Source of the DNA: Alphaproteobacteria bacterium
Lineage (GTDB): Bacteria > Pseudomonadota > Alphaproteobacteria > Micropepsales > Micropepsaceae
DNA: 64,000 nt
Reading direction: 5' to 3'
NCBI GenBank assembly: GCA_947465395.1
Contig: CANIAL010000002.1
Coordinates: forward strand, 62,001 to 126,000
The position numbers and the translations under genes are program-made. Numbering within the stretch: position 1 is the first letter of the stretch; each line of letters begins with the position of its first letter. Positions 1 through 8,280 of this stretch are shown piece after piece. The notes under the pieces are model-generated. The model saw nothing but the letters and a program-made list of their open reading frames with translations, was not told where the DNA came from and made no database searches.

Positions 1-1281
1 CAAATCGCTGTCCGCCGTCACCACCACATTGATGTTGCCGGACGCCACGCCCGCACCCGGAAACGCCGTCTTCGCCGTGCCGTAAATGCGCGCGGCGATG
101 GCGTAACGGTTGCCGCCGGGCTGCACCATGGCGGCCAGCTGTTCGGGATTGCGAACCATGGACACCACATTGCGCGGAACCACACTGGTCTGGCTGGACG
201 TGCCCAGCAGGGTGTTGAAATGCGTGGTGGCGGTCTTCAGCGGCGCGATGGAGCCCACGCTGGCGACATTGACGGACTGCAACGCGGCGCTGATGGGATC
301 GGTGCGGTTGAAATCATCCGGCGTCAGATGCAGCCATAGGGGATAGGCGATGGTGGGATTGCGCGGGTCATCGCCCGCCGCCACGCGCTGGGCGGTTCCC
401 CCATCCAGCACCACGTTCGCCGGATTGTAGCCCACGCCCCAGGCGGTCAGCAGCGGCTCCAGGTTCGAAGACGGTTGCATCCCCGAATTCTGCTGCGCCA
501 GTTCCGACATGGGGTCCACGAAAACCAGCGCCTTGCCGCCCTTGAGCACGAACTGGTCAATGGCGGTCAGCTGCTGGCGCGACAGTCCCGGCGGATGCGC
601 CAGCAGCAACAGGTCAATGCCCGGCGGAATGGCGGCGAAATTGGCGCCCAAATCCTGCACATCATATTGCTGCGCCAGCGCCACATAGGCCGCCATGGGT
701 TGGGGCGACAGCAGCGGCAGGCTGCTCACGACAGCCAGCTTCGGCTTTTTCGGCGTCGCCAGGCGATAGATCAGCGCGCTGAGGTCATATTCCAGATACG
801 CCTCGCGCGCCGGCACGAAGTACGAAATCGTCTCCTTGCCATCAATGCTGTTGCTGGCGGCCAGCCCGAAATAAACCACTTCGCCCGTGTCGGTGGGGGC
901 TGGTGTCATGCCGTCGGCATTGGCCTGGTCTTCTTCGGGCGTGAACGGGGCAGGATCAATTTCCGAATAGATGATCTTGCCATGGGCCAGCGCCACATAT
1001 TCGCCCAAGAGGTCGCGCACCCGTTTGGAATAAGACTCAGTGCTGGCGAAACGTGCACCCACTTCGCGTGAATAATAGAACTTAAGCGTCACCGGCTCTT
1101 TCAGATTGGCCAGGATGCGCCGCGTGCCGTCCGACAGGCTGAACTGGCCGTTCTGCGTCAGGTCCAGCCGTGCCGTGGTGACGGTATTGTCCATAAAGAT
1201 GTTGAAGCCGGCGAACAGCAGTACCGCCAGAACCAGCGCAACCCAGGCATATGTGCGGCGGCTGATAATTCCCTTGGGCAT
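1..1281 (-). CDS. GldG-type ABC exporter auxiliary protein (partial)
   Basis: 427 codons are in view and the frame stays open to base 1, so the C-terminus is missing. The protein begins MPKGIISRRTYAW, has one membrane segment near residues 12-28, then a long soluble region with motifs such as LDLTQNGQFSLS and FVDPMSELAQQ. This layout matches the GldG/ABC_transp_aux family, which works with a GldF permease and a GldA ATPase. The ATG at 1281 shares its A with the TGA of the upstream permease gene, so the three genes form a tightly coupled operon. The exported substrate is unknown. In gliding Bacteroidetes the homologues support motility; in proteobacteria no clear role is established. Confidence 0.8.
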   Translation of the reverse strand, partial: MPKGIISRRTYAWVALVLAVLLFAGFNIFMDNTVTTARLDLTQNGQFSLSDGTRRILANLKEPVTLKFYYSREVGARFASTESYSKRVRDLLGEYVALAHGKIIYSEIDPAPFTPEEDQANADGMTPAPTDTGEVVYFGLAASNSIDGKETISYFVPAREAYLEYDLSALIYRLATPKKPKLAVVSSLPLLSPQPMAAYVALAQQYDVQDLGANFAAIPPGIDLLLLAHPPGLSRQQLTAIDQFVLKGGKALVFVDPMSELAQQNSGMQPSSNLEPLLTAWGVGYNPANVVLDGGTAQRVAAGDDPRNPTIAYPLWLHLTPDDFNRTDPISAALQSVNVASVGSIAPLKTATTHFNTLLGTSSQTSVVPRNVVSMVRNPEQLAAMVQPGGNRYAIAARIYGTAKTAFPGAGVASGNINVVVTADSDL

Positions 1282-2024
1282 CAGCCGCCCTTCCGCAGGT
1301 CAAGGATAAGCATGTTCGCGCCCAGGAACAGCCCGATCAGCGACAGGAAATAAAAGACATCGCGCAAATCAATCACGCCCCGCGTGATGGCGGCAAAATG
1401 GCTGAGGACGGAGAAGGACGACACCGCCTGCACGACGGCCAGCGGCGCCCAGGCCTGGAACAGGTTGAGCACCAGCGGCGCGCCGGTGATGGTGAACAGG
1501 AAACATATCACCACGGCGACGATGAAGGCGATCACGGGATTGGACGTGGCCGACGACACCGCCGCCCCGATGGCCAGGTATGCGCCCGCCATCAGGAAGC
1601 TGCCCGCGTAACTGGCCAGGATGACGCCATTGTCGGGATCACCCAGATAGTTGACCGTGACCCAGATGGGAAAAGTGAGCGCAAGCGCCAGCCCGGCGAA
1701 CGCCCAGGCGGCGAAAAACTTCCCCGCCACCGACACCCATTGCGGCAACGGCAATGTCATCAGCAATTCCATGGTGCCGCTGCGCGTTTCCTCGGCCCAT
1801 AGCCGCATGGCCAGCGCAGGCAGCAGGAACAGATAAAGCCAGGGGTGGTAGCCGAAGAAGACGGTCAGGTCGGCCTGCTCATTGTCATAGAAATTGCCCA
1901 CGTAAAATGTGAAGGCCCCCATGGCGAAAAGAAAGATCACGATGAAGACGAACGCCAGGGGTGTGGCGAAATAGGCGCGAAATTCGCGGCTGAACACGGC
2001 GCGCAGAAGAGCCAGCGAACTCAT
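1281..2024 (-). CDS. ABC-2 type permease, GldF-like
   Basis: A 247-residue membrane protein with about six hydrophobic segments. The stretch WAEETRSGTMELLMTLPL in the first third is typical of GldF/ABC-2 exporter permeases. The start is the ATG at 2024 (MSSLALLRAVFSREF), which overlaps the stop of the ATPase gene by four bases. An in-frame start further upstream at 2156 would add 44 Arg/Pro-rich residues that lie wholly inside the ATPase gene and is not credible. It should form the membrane pore of a GldA-GldF-GldG type exporter with its neighbours. Confidence 0.85.
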   Translation of the reverse strand: MSSLALLRAVFSREFRAYFATPLAFVFIVIFLFAMGAFTFYVGNFYDNEQADLTVFFGYHPWLYLFLLPALAMRLWAEETRSGTMELLMTLPLPQWVSVAGKFFAAWAFAGLALALTFPIWVTVNYLGDPDNGVILASYAGSFLMAGAYLAIGAAVSSATSNPVIAFIVAVVICFLFTITGAPLVLNLFQAWAPLAVVQAVSSFSVLSHFAAITRGVIDLRDVFYFLSLIGLFLGANMLILDLRKGG

Positions 2025-2737
2025 GCCGCGCGATCTCCCGTCGTCATCGCACGGAAGACATCGTCCAGGCGACCCGAGGGTGCACGACTTGCCAGCTCCG
2101 CCGGGGTGGCGTCGGCGACAATGACGCCATGGTCCATGATGACGGCGCGGCTGCACACCGCTTCCACTTCTTCCAGGATATGGGTCGAGATGATGATGGT
2201 CTTTTCGGCGGCCATCGTACGGATCAATTCGCGCACGGCGTGTTTCTGGTTGGGGTCCAGCCCGTCCGTGGGTTCGTCCAAAATCAGCACCGGTGGATTG
2301 TGCAGGATGGCCTGGGCCAGGCCTACCCGGCGGCGAAAGCCCTTGGACAATGTCTCGATGGGCCGGTCCAGCACCGCGCCAAGCTCGCAGGCACTTGCGG
2401 CCTTCGCGGCGGCGTCTGTCTTCGCCAACCCGCGCACCGATGCGATGAAGGCCAGGAATTCGCGGGGCGTCATGTCGCCATAGGCGGGCGCGCCTTCGGG
2501 CAAATAGCCGAACATGCGCTGCGCCGCCAAAGCATCGGTCTGGATATCATGGTCGCAGATGCGCGCGGTGCCGCTGTCGGGGGCCAGGTAGCCCGTCAGC
2601 ATTTTCATGGTGGTGGATTTGCCCGCGCCGTTCGGCCCCAGCACGCCCAGCACTTCGCCGCGCCCGGCGCTGAGATTGAGCTCCCGGACGGCGGTCACCG
2701 CGCCGAAACGCTTGGTGAGATTTTGGATTTCGATCAT
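2021..2737 (-). CDS. ABC transporter ATP-binding protein, GldA-like
   Basis: 238 residues, one complete nucleotide-binding domain: Walker A GPNGAGKST at residues 34-42, signature region SKGFRRRVGL at 131-140 (degenerate relative to LSGGQ), Walker B VLILDEPTDG near 150-159 and the switch histidine in IIISTHILEE near 186. The degenerate signature is usual in the GldA/CcmA exporter class. First gene of a three-gene minus-strand operon that continues with the permease and the GldG-like protein. It hydrolyses ATP at the cytoplasmic face to power export; substrate unknown. Confidence 0.88.
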   Translation of the reverse strand: MIEIQNLTKRFGAVTAVRELNLSAGRGEVLGVLGPNGAGKSTTMKMLTGYLAPDSGTARICDHDIQTDALAAQRMFGYLPEGAPAYGDMTPREFLAFIASVRGLAKTDAAAKAASACELGAVLDRPIETLSKGFRRRVGLAQAILHNPPVLILDEPTDGLDPNQKHAVRELIRTMAAEKTIIISTHILEEVEAVCSRAVIMDHGVIVADATPAELASRAPSGRLDDVFRAMTTGDRAA

Positions 2738-2813
2738 AGTTACGAAATGCCGGTCAGGTCGGTTCCTGTGTAGGGAAATCGCTCGGAACCCGCAAGCTTT
2801 GGGCAGGTGATGC

Positions 2814-3191
2814 GTGATTGACTTGAAGATTCTGCGGCGCGGGCTGGCCGTGGGCCTGCTGTTCGAGGTGCTGCTGGTGGTGGCGGGGCATTACCGGCCC
2901 TGGCTGCGGCCCACCTTCTTCCTGTTCGGCTGCATGATGATCGCGGGCGTGGCGGGCATTCTGTATGCCCGCGACCTGCGCCGCGGCTTTGTGCCCGCAG
3001 CGCTGGGCGGGGCCGCCATCGGCGTCCTGTGCGGGGTGACGGCGGTGGGCGTGTCGAACCTGTTGGGCGACCGGCCTGATCTCTATCTGCCCTATGGCGT
3101 GGTGGTGGCCACGGTGACCGGCGCCATCGGCGCGCTGTTCGGCCAGGCCGAAGTGCTGTTCCAGGCCTATATCAAGTCGCGCTTCAGATAA
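2814..3191 (+). CDS. Small four-helix membrane protein, unknown function
   Basis: 125 residues from a GTG start; a nearby ATG at 2810 is out of frame and stops at once. Four hydrophobic segments can be seen (about residues 8-26, 32-50, 58-80 and 92-112), with positively charged residues between helices 2 and 3 (YARDLRRGF) and at the C-terminus (YIKSRFR). No enzymatic motif was recognised. It is divergent from the GldA-like operon across a 76-base gap. Function unknown; the regular codon use supports it being a real gene. Confidence 0.6.
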   Translation: MIDLKILRRGLAVGLLFEVLLVVAGHYRPWLRPTFFLFGCMMIAGVAGILYARDLRRGFVPAALGGAAIGVLCGVTAVGVSNLLGDRPDLYLPYGVVVATVTGAIGALFGQAEVLFQAYIKSRFR

Positions 3192-3197
3192 GGGAAT

Positions 3198-3281
3198 TGT
3201 CGGTTGACCGTGGGGCCGAACCCGGAAAGGGCTGGGGGGCTTGAAATTCCAGGACCAGCGCCGAAGCACGGCCAACCGACA
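3198..3281. repeat. Long-arm inverted repeat between genes
   Basis: TGTCGGTTGACCGTG at 3198-3212 pairs with CACGGCCAACCGACA at 3267-3281: 14 of 15 positions are complementary across a 54-base spacer. It starts seven bases after the stop of the small membrane protein gene. There is no T-run after it, so it is not a standard intrinsic terminator. It may be a palindromic repeat unit or an mRNA-stabilising hairpin. The rest of the 3192-3383 gap shows nothing else. Confidence 0.55.
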
Positions 3282-3383
3282 CAGGGATGCTGGGACCCGA
3301 AAGCGGCTGACAAATGGTCCAATCAAGGCCATTTCAGGGCGGTGCATTAAACCTGGGAAAGCCAAGCCAATCTGGCGGGAATC

Positions 3384-3767
3384 ATGGTTCCCGGCTATGA
3401 TTCCGGCATGGTGGATGAGCCGATTTCCTTTCCCCGCGCCCCCATGGGACCAAGCGCCGACACCATTCCCGTTACCCGATTCGACCGCCTGGAACTTGGC
3501 CAGATCCTGAACGTCTATGGCCGCATGGTGGCGGCGGGGGAATGGCGCGATTACGCCGTGGATTTCCTGGAAGACTGCGCCGTCTTTTCCATCTTCCGGC
3601 GCAGCAGCGAAATGCCGTTGTTCCGGGTGGAAAAGCGGCCCCGGCTGCGCACCCGCCAGGGCCAGTATGCCGTGATCGCCACGGGCGGGCTGGTGATGAA
3701 GCGCGGGCACGAGCTGGCGCAGGTGCTGCGCATCTTCGACAAGAAGCTGCTTAAAGCTTTGGGCTAA
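3384..3767 (+). CDS. DUF2794 family protein
   Basis: 127 residues. The core FDRLELGQILNVYGRMVAAG, followed by EWRDYAVDFLEDCAVFSIFR and a KRPRLRTRQGQY block, is characteristic of DUF2794, a short protein conserved across Alphaproteobacteria with no assigned function. The C-terminal part (MKRGHELAQVLRIFDKKLL) is also typical. There are no membrane segments or metal motifs. An alternative start is the Met nine residues in (MVDEPISFP). It stands alone and is followed by a family 1 palindromic repeat. Confidence 0.8.
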   Translation: MVPGYDSGMVDEPISFPRAPMGPSADTIPVTRFDRLELGQILNVYGRMVAAGEWRDYAVDFLEDCAVFSIFRRSSEMPLFRVEKRPRLRTRQGQYAVIATGGLVMKRGHELAQVLRIFDKKLLKALG

Positions 3768-3775
3768 AACGGAAC

Positions 3776-3887
3776 ACGGAATTTCTTCCCCCGCCAGCGC
3801 AGCGAACGGCGGGGAAGATGTCTGCTAGCCCGCCCTCTTTCCCTTTTGGCGCTTCGCGCCAGGGGCGGGCGTGGCAGACAGATGGGG
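3776..3887 (+). repeat. Family 1 two-hairpin palindromic repeat, copy A
   Basis: Hairpin 1: CTTCCCCCGCC (3785-3795) with GGCGGGGAAG (one bulged base). Hairpin 2: GTCTGC (3820-3825) with GCAGAC (3874-3879), an inner arm GCCCGCC/GGCGGGC and an apical GGCGC-ttc-GCGCC. About 50 bases from CGGAATTTCTTCCC through GATGTCTGCTAG are almost identical to the reverse complement of copy C near 62.3 kb, and the rest matches copy B near 42.65 kb. It lies between two convergent genes and contains no ORF of its own. Confidence 0.8.
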
Positions 3888-3888
3888 G

Positions 3889-4098
3889 TCACGTCGGGTT
3901 TTTGGAAAAAACCCGACGCACCAAATGTCCCTTCCACATCCACAGTCCTGACAGGGCGATGGCCGGGAAAAAGACAAACCGCGTCGCGGGCGCGTAATCG
4001 GGCAGCACCGCGAATGGGCTGTAGATGTAACCGATGATGGGAATGGCCAGCACCAGATGGATGGTGCGGAAAATCCGGCGCTTTGTAATTTCTCTCAT
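3889..4098 (-). CDS. Small membrane protein, unknown function
   Basis: 69 residues from the ATG at 4098, which has GAGAG six bases upstream; an in-frame ATG at 4119 adds seven residues but lies in the upstream terminator hairpin. Two hydrophobic segments (about LVLAIPIIGYIYSPFAVL and FVFFPAIALSGLWMW) are flanked by basic ends (MREITKRRIFR and GHLVRRVFSK). No family recognised. Its stop sits at the edge of repeat copy A, so it converges on the DUF2794 gene. Confidence 0.55.
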   Translation of the reverse strand: MREITKRRIFRTIHLVLAIPIIGYIYSPFAVLPDYAPATRFVFFPAIALSGLWMWKGHLVRRVFSKNPT

Positions 4099-4119
4099 GT
4101 TTGCTCTCGGCTGAAACAA

Positions 4120-4149
4120 AAAAGGCCCGATCAGGTGATCGGGCCTTTT
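4120..4149 (-). terminator. Intrinsic terminator after the Bax-inhibitor-1 gene
   Basis: GGCCCGATC (4124-4132) pairs perfectly with GATCGGGCC (4137-4145) around a four-base loop, flanked by an A-run on the left and TTTT on the right. Read on the minus strand it is a strong hairpin followed by a T-run, 15 bases past the stop of the BI-1 gene. It can also act on the plus strand. Confidence 0.85.
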
Positions 4150-4163
4150 CGTTAAAAGAAGAA

Positions 4164-4913
4164 CTAGCGGCGATTTCCCATGAACCGCAACAGGAACAGG
4201 AAGAGGTTGATGAAGTCCAAGTACAGGCGCAGCGCGCCCATCACGGCCTTCTTGCCCATCGCGTCGCTGTCGTCGCCCGCATAATACAGGTTCTTGATGT
4301 TCTGGGCGTCATAGGCGGTCAGGCCCGTGAAGATCAGCACGCCCAGCACCGAAATCACGAACTGCAGCTGGCTGGACTGGAAGAACATGCCCACCAGCGA
4401 GGCGATGATCAGCCCGATCAGCCCCATGAACAGGAAGCTGCCCAAACCGGTCAGATCGCGCTTGGTGGTGTAGCCATACAGGCTCATGGCGCCGAAGGTG
4501 CCGGCCGTGACGAAGAAGGTCATGGCGATGCTGGCGCCGGTATAGACGTACAGGATGGTGGACAGCGAAATTCCCATCACCGCCGCATAGGCCCAGAAGG
4601 TCATCTGGGCGGCGGCAAAGCTCATCTTCTGGATGCGGAAGGACAGCAGCAGCACCATGCCCAGCGGCGCGAAGATGGCGATCCATCCCAGCAGATTGGG
4701 CTGCAGCGCCATGCCTTGGGGCGTGGCGACCTGGTTGTAGAAAATCTGCTGCAGCGTGGGCTGTGAGGAAACCAGCCACGCCACCGCGCCGGTCAGGCCA
4801 AGGCCGACCAGCATGTAATTATAGACGCGCAGCATGTATGTGCGCAGGCCCGCATCCAGCGTATCAACGCTGCCCGCCGCGCCGCGCACCAGCCGATTGT
4901 CATAGTCCGCCAT
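4164..4913 (-). CDS. Bax inhibitor-1 / YccA family membrane protein
   Basis: 249 residues from MADYDNRLV; GGGAG lies seven bases before this ATG, which is better than the upstream in-frame start at 4976. About seven membrane segments. Family hallmarks include YNYMLVGLGLTGAVAWLVS near the start, the central GISLSTILYVYTG and the C-terminal LTAYDAQNIKNLYY and ALRLYLDFINLFLFLLRF with the conserved Asp. The family (TMBIM/YccA) is linked to ion leak and to modulation of FtsH proteolysis in E. coli; the role here is inferred from homology only. Monocistronic, with its own terminator. Confidence 0.9.
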   Translation of the reverse strand: MADYDNRLVRGAAGSVDTLDAGLRTYMLRVYNYMLVGLGLTGAVAWLVSSQPTLQQIFYNQVATPQGMALQPNLLGWIAIFAPLGMVLLLSFRIQKMSFAAAQMTFWAYAAVMGISLSTILYVYTGASIAMTFFVTAGTFGAMSLYGYTTKRDLTGLGSFLFMGLIGLIIASLVGMFFQSSQLQFVISVLGVLIFTGLTAYDAQNIKNLYYAGDDSDAMGKKAVMGALRLYLDFINLFLFLLRFMGNRR

Positions 4914-4993
4914 GAGATACTCCCTTTGAACCCACAGTATATCGTGATTTGCGCGTCCCGTATCAAGGGATCGCAAAAGGGCGGAATTGCGGC

Positions 4994-7540
4994 TTAGGCG
5001 CTTCGTAACCGCGCCGCCGGCCGGGCGCCCATGGCCGCCAGCGCCCCGAAAAGCCCAAACAGCAAGGTTGCCGCCCCGCCGCCCGCGATGGTCAGGAACG
5101 CCGCCCCGCTGTCGAACACGAACGGCACCTTCAGAAGATTGCCTGCGATTAACGAAGCCGCCAGGCTGCCCGCCGCCAGCGCGATGACGCCGGTGGAAAC
5201 CCCCAGGAAGCCATATTCCAGGATATAGACCGCCGCGATCTGCCAGCGCGTGGCGCCCACCACTTTCAATATGGTGGCATCGTAAAGCCGCGTGCGCGCG
5301 CCCGCCGCGATGGTGCCGGCCAGTACCAGCAAGCCTGCCAAAATCGTGACAAGGCTGGCGGCGCGGATGCCGGTCGCCAGTTGCTGCAACAGCGTGTCCA
5401 CCTGGGCGATGGCGTCCTTGACCCGCACGGTGGAGATGTTGGGATATTTGTCCGTCACCGCCACGAACATGGCGTTCTCTTCCTCGGGCGGCACCCGCAC
5501 CGTCGCCAAAAAGGAATGCGGCGCCTGGTCAATCACGCCCGGCGACAGGATCAGGACGAAATTCTGCCCGCCCCGGCCGAAATCCACTTTGCGAAGCGAT
5601 GCGATGCGGCCCACGATATCGCGGCCCAGCACATTCAATGTCATGCGGTCGCCCAGTTTCAGCCTGGCGCCTTCGGCGATGGTCTCGTCCAGCGAGATCA
5701 AGGTGTCGCCGCGATAGTTGGCGTCCCACCATTTGCCCGCCGTGATCTGGGTGCCTTCCGGCGGCTTGGCGGAATAGGTGATGCCCCGGTCGCCGTTGAA
5801 GGCCCAGCGCGCATCCTTGTCTATGTTCGCCTTCACCACCGGCACATCGTTCAGGGCGGTGATGCGCCCGCGCAGCATGGCGGCGCGCTTGTAATCGCTG
5901 GCGTGTTTGAAACCATGGATGGTGCGGTCAAACGCATCGGCCTGGTCCTTCTGGATGTCCACGAAGAAAAAGCTGGGTGCGCGGCCGGGCAGGGACTGGC
6001 TGACTTCGTTGGTGATGGACCGGTCCAGCAGGCTGACGGTGGCCAGCAATGTCAGGCCCAGCCCCAGCGCGGTGATGACGCCGCCGGTGGCAGCGCCCGG
6101 CCGGGTAAGATCGCCCAGCGCCAACCGGGCCAGCGGAGATTTCGGGCGCGGCGCGCGCGCCAGCAGCCACGCAATGCCTTGCGACACCAGCCGTAGCAGA
6201 CCCAGCAGCACGACCGCGCCCAGCAGCAATTCGCCCGCATAAAGCGGCGAGGGCGCGAACAGCAGCATCAACAGGGCGATGCCGGCTGCCGCGGCGGCCG
6301 CCGTCAACAGATAGGGCAGGGGCGGGCGCTTGGTGGGCGGCTCCACATTCTCGCGCAAAAGGCTGGCGGGCGGAATCTCCCGCGCCCGGCCCAGCGGCGG
6401 CACCGAAAAGGCAATCGCCGCCAGCAGGCCGAAACCCGCCGCCAGCGCCAGCGCGCCGGGATAGATGCCCAATGTGGGCGGCAGCGGCAGCACATCGGCA
6501 TAGAAATACGACAACCCATAAGGCGCGGTGGCGCCCACCAGCACGCCCAGCAGCACCGCGCCGATGGTGATGGCCATCACTTGCAGGAAGCAGATCAGGA
6601 AAACCTCGCGCCCGTCCGCGCCAAGCGATTTCAAAATGGCGATGTCGAAACGCTTGCGGTCCAAAAACGCCGCCACCGCCTCGCTGGCGCCCACGCCGCC
6701 CACGCCCATCGCCGTAAGCCCCACAAGCGTCAGGAACATGGTCACCTGTTCCACGAAACGCCGGATGCCGGGCGCGGCGTCATTGCGGTCGCGGATGCGC
6801 CAGCCATCGTCATGGAAGGCCTTTTCGGCATCGGCCTTGAAGCTTTCGATGCTGGTGCTGCTGCCGGGCTTGAAGGCGATGCGGTAGGTGTATTCCACCA
6901 GGCTGCCGGGCTGGACCAGGTTCATCTTCGCCAGCGCCGCTTGCGACACCAGCACATGCGGCCCCAGGCTGAAACCGGCGCTGATGCGATCCGGCTCGCT
7001 TTGCAGCACCGTGATCAGGCGCAAGGTGGCGTCGCCCACCCGCATCAGGTCGCCGCGCTGGATTTTCAGCCGGTCCAACAGGCTCTGCTCCGCCGCCGCG
7101 CCGCAGATGCCGTCGTCTTCGCACGCCACCGCATCCGCGCCCTGCAGCGGGTTGGAATATTTCGGCGCCCCGAACAGGGGCCAGGCCTTGTCCACCGCCT
7201 TGATGTTCACAAGCTGGCGCTGGTCCTGGCGGCCTTCCTTCAGCGCGAACGCCATCGCCTGCATGGAGGCGCTGGCGCTGACCCGGCCATGCGCTTCAAA
7301 GAATGCGCGTTCCCTGGCGTTGGCGGGGCGGCGCAATTCCACCGCCACGTCACCGCCCAGCAATGTCTGGCCCTGGTCGCGCAAGCCGCTCAGGAATGCG
7401 CCCGACAGGGATCCCACGCCGGCAATGGCGGCGGTGCCCAGCGCCACGCACATGAAGAAGATGCGAAAGCCCACCAGCCCGCCGCGCAATTCGCGCCGCG
7501 CCTGCCGCCAGGCCAGGGCAAATGTCTGCATATTATTCAT
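4994..7540 (-). CDS. ABC transporter permease, YbbP type with FtsX domains
   Basis: 848 residues. An N-terminal membrane segment (about 26-48) is followed by a large periplasmic-type region, a helix cluster with EAVAAFLDRKRFDIAILKSLGA, a second helix group in the middle, another periplasmic region, and a C-terminal FtsX block (YDATILKVVGATRWQIAAVY). Duplicated FtsX domains and this length match the YbbP family. The ATG at 7540 overlaps the ATPase gene by eight bases; a second ATG at 7531 directly follows that stop. With the ATPase it likely forms a MacB-like mechanotransmission or lipid-extraction complex. In E. coli ybbAP also neighbours tesA. Confidence 0.88.
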   Translation of the reverse strand: MNNMQTFALAWRQARRELRGGLVGFRIFFMCVALGTAAIAGVGSLSGAFLSGLRDQGQTLLGGDVAVELRRPANARERAFFEAHGRVSASASMQAMAFALKEGRQDQRQLVNIKAVDKAWPLFGAPKYSNPLQGADAVACEDDGICGAAAEQSLLDRLKIQRGDLMRVGDATLRLITVLQSEPDRISAGFSLGPHVLVSQAALAKMNLVQPGSLVEYTYRIAFKPGSSTSIESFKADAEKAFHDDGWRIRDRNDAAPGIRRFVEQVTMFLTLVGLTAMGVGGVGASEAVAAFLDRKRFDIAILKSLGADGREVFLICFLQVMAITIGAVLLGVLVGATAPYGLSYFYADVLPLPPTLGIYPGALALAAGFGLLAAIAFSVPPLGRAREIPPASLLRENVEPPTKRPPLPYLLTAAAAAAGIALLMLLFAPSPLYAGELLLGAVVLLGLLRLVSQGIAWLLARAPRPKSPLARLALGDLTRPGAATGGVITALGLGLTLLATVSLLDRSITNEVSQSLPGRAPSFFFVDIQKDQADAFDRTIHGFKHASDYKRAAMLRGRITALNDVPVVKANIDKDARWAFNGDRGITYSAKPPEGTQITAGKWWDANYRGDTLISLDETIAEGARLKLGDRMTLNVLGRDIVGRIASLRKVDFGRGGQNFVLILSPGVIDQAPHSFLATVRVPPEEENAMFVAVTDKYPNISTVRVKDAIAQVDTLLQQLATGIRAASLVTILAGLLVLAGTIAAGARTRLYDATILKVVGATRWQIAAVYILEYGFLGVSTGVIALAAGSLAASLIAGNLLKVPFVFDSGAAFLTIAGGGAATLLFGLFGALAAMGARPAARLRSA

Positions 7541-8243
7541 CGCTGAAGTTGTCGCTCAGGATACGCCCGCTTTGCAGCCGCATCACGCGCTGGCAACGCC
7601 GCGCCAGGCTTTCTTCATGCGTGACAAGAAACAGCGTGGCATGGCGCTGCGCGTTCAGCGCGAACAGAAGATCGGAAACGCCCGCGCCGGTGTTGCTGTC
7701 CAGATTGCCGGTGGGTTCGTCCGCGAAAAGAATGTCGGGGCGGGGCGCCATGGCGCGGGCCAGCGCCACGCGCTGCTGCTCACCACCTGATAACTGCCCC
7801 GGATAATGCCCGCCGCGTTCGCCCAGGCCCACGGCCTTCAATTCCGCTTCCGCCCGGTCCCAGGCATCAACCTCGCCCATCAGCTCCAGCGGCACCGCCA
7901 CGTTCTCAAGCGCCGTGATGGTGGGGATCAAATGGAAGGACTGGAAGACAATGCCCACCCGGCCGCGCCGGAAACGGGCGGCGGCATCTTCATTCATGTT
8001 GGTGATGTCGGTGCCGGCCACGATGACCTTGCCGCCGCTGGGCCGCTCCAGTCCCGCCGCCACCATCAAGAGCGACGACTTGCCCGAGCCGGAGGGGCCG
8101 GTCAGGGCGATGCTTTGCCCGGCCGGCACCGTCAGGGAGATATCCTGGAGGATATTGACCAGCCCGGCGGCGCTTTTCAGCGTCAGCGCCACATTTTCAA
8201 GAAGGATGGCTGGCAATTTGGTGCTGGAATGCTGATTTTGCAT
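7533..8243 (-). CDS. ABC transporter ATP-binding protein, YbbA/LolD type
   Basis: 236 residues from MQNQHSSTKLP. Walker A GPSGSGKSS at residues 49-57, Q-loop in FQSFHLIPT near 100-108, signature LSGGEQQR at 151-158, Walker B ILFADEPTGNLD at 171-182 and switch His in LVTHEE. The GNLDS and LSGGEQQR features are typical of the MacB/LolD/YbbA class that pairs with FtsX-type permeases. A longer in-frame start at 8363 would run into the divergent tesA gene and is rejected. It is co-transcribed with the large permease downstream. Confidence 0.9.
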   Translation of the reverse strand: MQNQHSSTKLPAILLENVALTLKSAAGLVNILQDISLTVPAGQSIALTGPSGSGKSSLLMVAAGLERPSGGKVIVAGTDITNMNEDAAARFRRGRVGIVFQSFHLIPTITALENVAVPLELMGEVDAWDRAEAELKAVGLGERGGHYPGQLSGGEQQRVALARAMAPRPDILFADEPTGNLDSNTGAGVSDLLFALNAQRHATLFLVTHEESLARRCQRVMRLQSGRILSDNFSDE

Positions 8244-8280
8244 GATGATCCGGAAATACGCTTTATATTGAGTGGCGACT

